Of a stretch of DNA of 42,993 bases, positions 39,796 through 42,993 are shown in pieces. The notes under the pieces are model-generated. The model worked only from the letters and a program-made list of their open reading frames with translations, was not told the origin of the DNA and ran no database searches. The stretch lies in NCBI GenBank assembly GCA_031367405.1, contig JANLPT010000118.1, forward strand, positions 1-42,993. Direction: 5' to 3'. How positions within the stretch are numbered: the stretch's first letter is position 1; every line of letters begins with the position of its first letter. The position numbers and the translations under genes are program-made. Origin of the DNA: JALHNI01 sp031367405 (GTDB taxonomy: Bacteria > Acidobacteriota > Terriglobia > Bryobacterales > Bryobacteraceae).

Positions 39796-40603
39796 GCGGC
39801 TCCAGCTTGATTAATTCATCGAACGCCGGCAGCTTGCGCAGCTCGCCAAACTCCGGATCTTCCATGAACTTGTTCTTCTCGGTGAAGCCCTCTTCGAGCG
39901 CCTTGCGCATGTACAGCAGTGCCCGCTCAAATTGGCCATTCTTGGCATACGTCTTCGCCAGGTAGTAGTGGAACTTCGCGCGCTCATTCACGCTACGCTC
40001 CTGCAGCAGCACGCCCGCGCTCGATCGATGCTCGAAGACCTCGGGGTCTAACTCCAAGGCTCGCTGATAGCTGACCATGGCCAGGTCGTATTTCTTGCGG
40101 GCAAAGTGCGCCGTGCCCAAATTGCTGTGGATCGACGCCGCATTAGGCGTCAGCGCCAAAGCGCGCTTGTAGTAGGTGATCGCCCGCCGGTAATTCTTTC
40201 GCGCATACCAAAACGTGCCCAGATTGTTGATCGCCTCCGGGTAATTCGGGTTGATCTTCGAGGCTTTCTCGTAATTCTTGCGCGCCGCATCCAGATTCAT
40301 CATCTGGTGATAGGCAATGCCCACCTTGTTCCAAGTGACGGCGGAATCTTGCGGCCCCTGCAAATACATCTCCGCCGCCTCGCGGTACATCTTGCGGGCC
40401 ATAAAAATGTCCCCCCGCATTTCCGTGGTGATGGGCATAGCCGGCGCTTCCAGCCCCGTCTGCGCCGCAGGCCGGGCTGGGACTGGGGCGGGGGCCGGCA
40501 TTGGAGTGGGGGCCGCAAAGCTGCGGACTACGTCGCTCTGGCCCCATGCCAACGCGGCACTGGCCAGGGAGAGAAGAATGAAGAGAAGAATGAATCGTAA
40601 CAT
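39785..40603 (-). CDS. Exported tetratricopeptide-repeat protein
   Basis: 272 residues. A signal peptide (FILLFILLSLASAALAWG) and a Pro/Ala-rich linker are followed by TPR units from about residue 65 to 215, of which the clearest are SAVTWNKVGIAYHQMMNLDAARKNYEKASKINPNYPEAINNLG and RRAITYYKRALALTPNAASIHSNLGTAHFARKKYDLAMVSYQRALELDPE. TAGGAGG (40611-40617 on the plus strand as CCTCCTA) lies seven bases before the ATG. It sits 39 bases after the penicillin-binding protein gene and overlaps the next TPR gene, so a peptidoglycan-related scaffold function is plausible by context, though unproven. Confidence 0.85.
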   Translation of the reverse strand: MLRFILLFILLSLASAALAWGQSDVVRSFAAPTPMPAPAPVPARPAAQTGLEAPAMPITTEMRGDIFMARKMYREAAEMYLQGPQDSAVTWNKVGIAYHQMMNLDAARKNYEKASKINPNYPEAINNLGTFWYARKNYRRAITYYKRALALTPNAASIHSNLGTAHFARKKYDLAMVSYQRALELDPEVFEHRSSAGVLLQERSVNERAKFHYYLAKTYAKNGQFERALLYMRKALEEGFTEKNKFMEDPEFGELRKLPAFDELIKLEPRVL

Positions 40604-40642
40604 CCTAACGCCTCCTACCGCACTCCGGCAGAGAACCGGGCG

Positions 40643-42993
40643 CTACTTTAATATAGACCGAACTCGCCCCCAGAAACCACGCTTGGCGGTAGACTCGCCA
40701 TCGCCGTTCACCGGCTTCTCCGACTTTTCGTTGGGCCGCTGCACCGTCACCACCCGCGACGCCACATGCCGCGATCGCTCCGGCGCACCCCCGGCATCAA
40801 TGGCCCCGGACTTCTCTGCCGCCGGCTGATCCGTATCCCATGCCGCCGCCTGCGTGCCGCCGCTACTCTGCTCCACCGGCTCCGTGCCGGCAATAAACAC
40901 TTCGCTCCGCACGCCCTTCGTGCCCGCCAGCCCCAACTTACTGTTCGCTAAGTCGACGTCGACCCCGACAATGCCTTCGGGTGCCGCAAAGCCATGCAAA
41001 GCGCTATAGGCTCGCCGCGAGTGCGCGCGTTTCATAAACTCCGTCCAGATGGGCAAAGCGGATCGCGCGCCGTCCAATTTGATGTCCGTGTTGTCGTCAA
41101 TGCCCACCCACACCACGCAAATCAGCTTCGACGTGAAGCCGGCAAACCAACCGTCATGGGAACTACCGGTCTTGCCGCCTGCCGTCTGCCAGAACCCGCG
41201 GCTCCGGGCCCCCGCCCCAGTGCCCGAGCGCATCACTTCTTCCAGCAAATTCACCATCAGATAATTCACGCGCGGATCGAGCACCTGGCGCTTCTCGGGC
41301 TTCGCAGTATAGATGGTGTGGCTCTCCGCATCGCGAATCGTATGGATCCAGCTCGGCTTGGTGTAAGCACCTTGATTGGGGAAGATCGTGTACGCCCCCG
41401 CCATGTCGATGGGCGTGGCTTCATAGGACCCTAAAGCGACGGAAGGCGTAGCGCGTTGGTCAGTCAGGCCGGCCCGCTTGGCAATATCCACCACGCGCCA
41501 GTAGCCTACACTCTGAGCCAGCTTGATCGTCGGGATATTCAAACTGCGCGCCAGCGCCTGACGCATCGTCACCGGACCATAGAAATGGTCCTTATAGTTG
41601 CTCGGCTCGTAGCTATTCCCGTTGAACGTGAACGTGGTCGGCTCGTCCTCCAACACGCTCACCGTCGTGAAGACTTCCGGCGCATCGTACAAGCCAGTAT
41701 TCAAGGCCGCCGCGTAAACGAACGGCTTAAAGATTGACCCGGGCTGCCGCTTGGCCAGCGATCGATTCAATTGGCTCAGTCCATAATTGCGGCCGCCAAT
41801 CAAAGCCCTCACTTCGGCCGTCTTCGCGTCCAGCACCACCATCGCCACCTGCACTTCGGGGATCTTGGGCTTGCCCTTATACATGCGCTCGAAGGACTTA
41901 TCCACTTCGGCCATACCGACGCGCACCGCCTCCGCCGCATCGCGCTGCAGGTCAAGGTCAAGCGTCGTATAGAGCCGATAAGCACCTTCCTGGAAGTCGC
42001 GATCCTGGAACTTATCCTGCAGCGTGTCGTTCACCAAATCGACAAAATAAGGCGCGTCGTTGGTCTCACTGGAGCCGCGCGAAACCACCATGGGCAACGC
42101 CTTCGCGTCCACCATCTGGGCGCTGGTAATCTTGCCGTTGTCATGCATCAACGTCAGCACGATGTTGCGCCGCGCCTGCGCCCGGTCCGGCCACCGAATC
42201 GGGTTCCGGTAACTGGGCAATTGGATCACACCCGCCAGTGTGGCCGACTCTTCCAACGTCAGGTGCCCGACGTCTTTGCCAAAAAACGCCTGCGCCGCTT
42301 CGCCAAAGCCGTGGATCTCGAAGCTGCCGCGCCGGCCCAACGGTACATAGTTGGCGTAATACTCGAAAATCTGTTCCTTGGTGAGCTTCTGCTCCAAGTG
42401 AATCGTAATCAACGTCTCCGCCGCCTTGCGCGTCAGGCTCTTCTCGAGCGTCAGCCACAATCCACGCGCCAGTTGCATGGTGAGCGTCGATGACCCCTGC
42501 GCCATCTTTCCCGTCGTAATATCGACGTAAGCCGACTTCACGATCCGCAACGGATCGAAGCCCGCGTGCTCGAAGAATCGCTTATCTTCTACCGAAGTCA
42601 CGGCATCCACCAGATGCTTCGGCAAGTCGGCAAACTTCACCAAACGGCGCTTTTGCCGGTTCTTATCGAAAAGATTGGTGATCAGCTCGGGCTCCAGCGA
42701 GTAGCGAGTCAGTTCAGTGTTGTCGCGCAAGGAAATGAGCTGGACAATCTTGCCACCCTGCACCTTAACGACGCCCGGCTCCTCCTTGTCGAAGTACGAT
42801 TCGGAGCCGGGAAAAATCTCGATCGCGTCCTCGCGCAAGTTATACCAGCCGAGCTTGTTGGTGGAGGAACGCGTGTAGCCGCAGCGATCCAGGTGTTCGG
42901 CCAACTCCGCCAGCGTCACCGTCTCGCCCACGCTCACCGTCGAAGGGGCGGCAAAGATGCGGGAAGTCTTCGCAAAGGGCCCCACTGCGAGCT
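40643..42993 (-). CDS. Class A penicillin-binding protein, PBP1B-like (N-terminus outside window)
   Basis: At least 783 residues; no stop precedes the window edge and the N-terminal membrane anchor is missing, so the gene is partial. The start of the visible part resembles the UB2H domain of PBP1B (TLAELAEHLDRCGY, SLEPELITNLFDKNRQKRR). The GT51 glycosyltransferase has the catalytic Glu in SVEDKRFFEHAGFDPLRI and GSSTLTMQLARGLWLT; the transpeptidase has SIFK (in QPGSIFKPFVYAAAL), SLN and KTG (GGKTGSSHDGWFAGF). It polymerises and crosslinks peptidoglycan in the periplasm. The last ~100 residues are a low-complexity tail ending in basic residues (KRGFWGRVRSILK). It heads a same-strand set with two TPR genes. 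Confidence 0.93.
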   Translation of the reverse strand, partial: LAVGPFAKTSRIFAAPSTVSVGETVTLAELAEHLDRCGYTRSSTNKLGWYNLREDAIEIFPGSESYFDKEEPGVVKVQGGKIVQLISLRDNTELTRYSLEPELITNLFDKNRQKRRLVKFADLPKHLVDAVTSVEDKRFFEHAGFDPLRIVKSAYVDITTGKMAQGSSTLTMQLARGLWLTLEKSLTRKAAETLITIHLEQKLTKEQIFEYYANYVPLGRRGSFEIHGFGEAAQAFFGKDVGHLTLEESATLAGVIQLPSYRNPIRWPDRAQARRNIVLTLMHDNGKITSAQMVDAKALPMVVSRGSSETNDAPYFVDLVNDTLQDKFQDRDFQEGAYRLYTTLDLDLQRDAAEAVRVGMAEVDKSFERMYKGKPKIPEVQVAMVVLDAKTAEVRALIGGRNYGLSQLNRSLAKRQPGSIFKPFVYAAALNTGLYDAPEVFTTVSVLEDEPTTFTFNGNSYEPSNYKDHFYGPVTMRQALARSLNIPTIKLAQSVGYWRVVDIAKRAGLTDQRATPSVALGSYEATPIDMAGAYTIFPNQGAYTKPSWIHTIRDAESHTIYTAKPEKRQVLDPRVNYLMVNLLEEVMRSGTGAGARSRGFWQTAGGKTGSSHDGWFAGFTSKLICVVWVGIDDNTDIKLDGARSALPIWTEFMKRAHSRRAYSALHGFAAPEGIVGVDVDLANSKLGLAGTKGVRSEVFIAGTEPVEQSSGGTQAAAWDTDQPAAEKSGAIDAGGAPERSRHVASRVVTVQRPNEKSEKPVNGDGESTAKRGFWGRVRSILK

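Noticed and set aside
1..42993. tRNA, rRNA, CRISPR arrays and integrase/transposase genes
   Set aside because: I looked for T-loop sequences, regularly spaced repeats and DDE or tyrosine-recombinase motifs and saw none; a covariance-model search would be needed to exclude small RNAs.

Overview
The window is bacterial chromosome of about 60% G+C that most likely comes from an acidobacterium of the Solibacter/Bryobacter group. The strongest marker is the protein at 25291-27384, which carries BACON-type repeats followed by the C-terminal domain known as TIGR03437, a domain expanded in Candidatus Solibacter. Supporting markers are a GWxTD-domain protein beside a short Oar/TonB-like barrel, a cytochrome/DUF1549/DUF1553 (PSD1) protein overlapping a DUF1501 protein, a DUF1080 protein and many Tat-like or lipoprotein leaders. 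The organism assignment is inference from family content. No rRNA, tRNA, CRISPR array, intact insertion sequence or prophage was found.

Layout. Bases 1-8.0 kb: the C-terminal end of citramalate synthase, an outer-membrane barrel protein, a GWxTD protein, galE, a DinB-like protein, a stand-alone degenerate receiver protein and an exported sugar-isomerase-like protein. 8.5-13.7 kb: a same-strand run of split transketolase (two genes), a soluble histidine kinase, a NarL/LuxR response regulator, a metal-dependent hydrolase and a PaaK-like protein without its nucleotide-binding half. 13.8-17.2 kb, minus strand: a LolD-like ATPase followed by clpC. 17.3-19.2 kb: an exported protein of unknown function and a membrane-anchored methyltransferase. 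19.5-22.1 kb, minus strand: a drug/metabolite exporter, a dienelactone hydrolase, a structured non-coding block and an orphan HTH antitoxin-like gene. 22.2-27.4 kb: gyrA with a bidirectional terminator, two tiny membrane proteins and the BACON/TIGR03437 protein. 27.4-31.6 kb: a zinc-ribbon SDR-like protein behind prfC, then DUF1080. 31.6-36.1 kb: the DUF1501/PSD1 pair. 36.3-37.8 kb: a MEMO-family protein overlapping a small exported cupin-like protein. 38.0-43.0 kb, minus strand: a class A penicillin-binding protein (partial), a TPR protein and a TPR lipoprotein.

How genes may work together. The transketolase-to-PaaK-like run has small gaps (8, 21, 13, 4 and 53 bases) and could be one transcription unit tying central carbon metabolism to a two-component pair. 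ClpC carries an IGF loop and so should work with ClpP. The DUF1501/PSD1 pair and the DUF1080 protein fit exported polysaccharide handling, although their roles are poorly known.

No clear new defence system or biosynthetic cluster is present. The most interesting unexplained signals are: a recurring -10-like hexamer placed 6-7 bases before start codons that lack a ribosome binding site (leaderless candidates, including gyrA with a TTG start); an intergenic element present twice 13 kb apart; a 27-bp near-perfect inverted repeat before the transketolase genes; a structured non-coding block at 21.3-21.8 kb that resembles the 5' part of a group II intron; and several proteins lacking expected catalytic residues.
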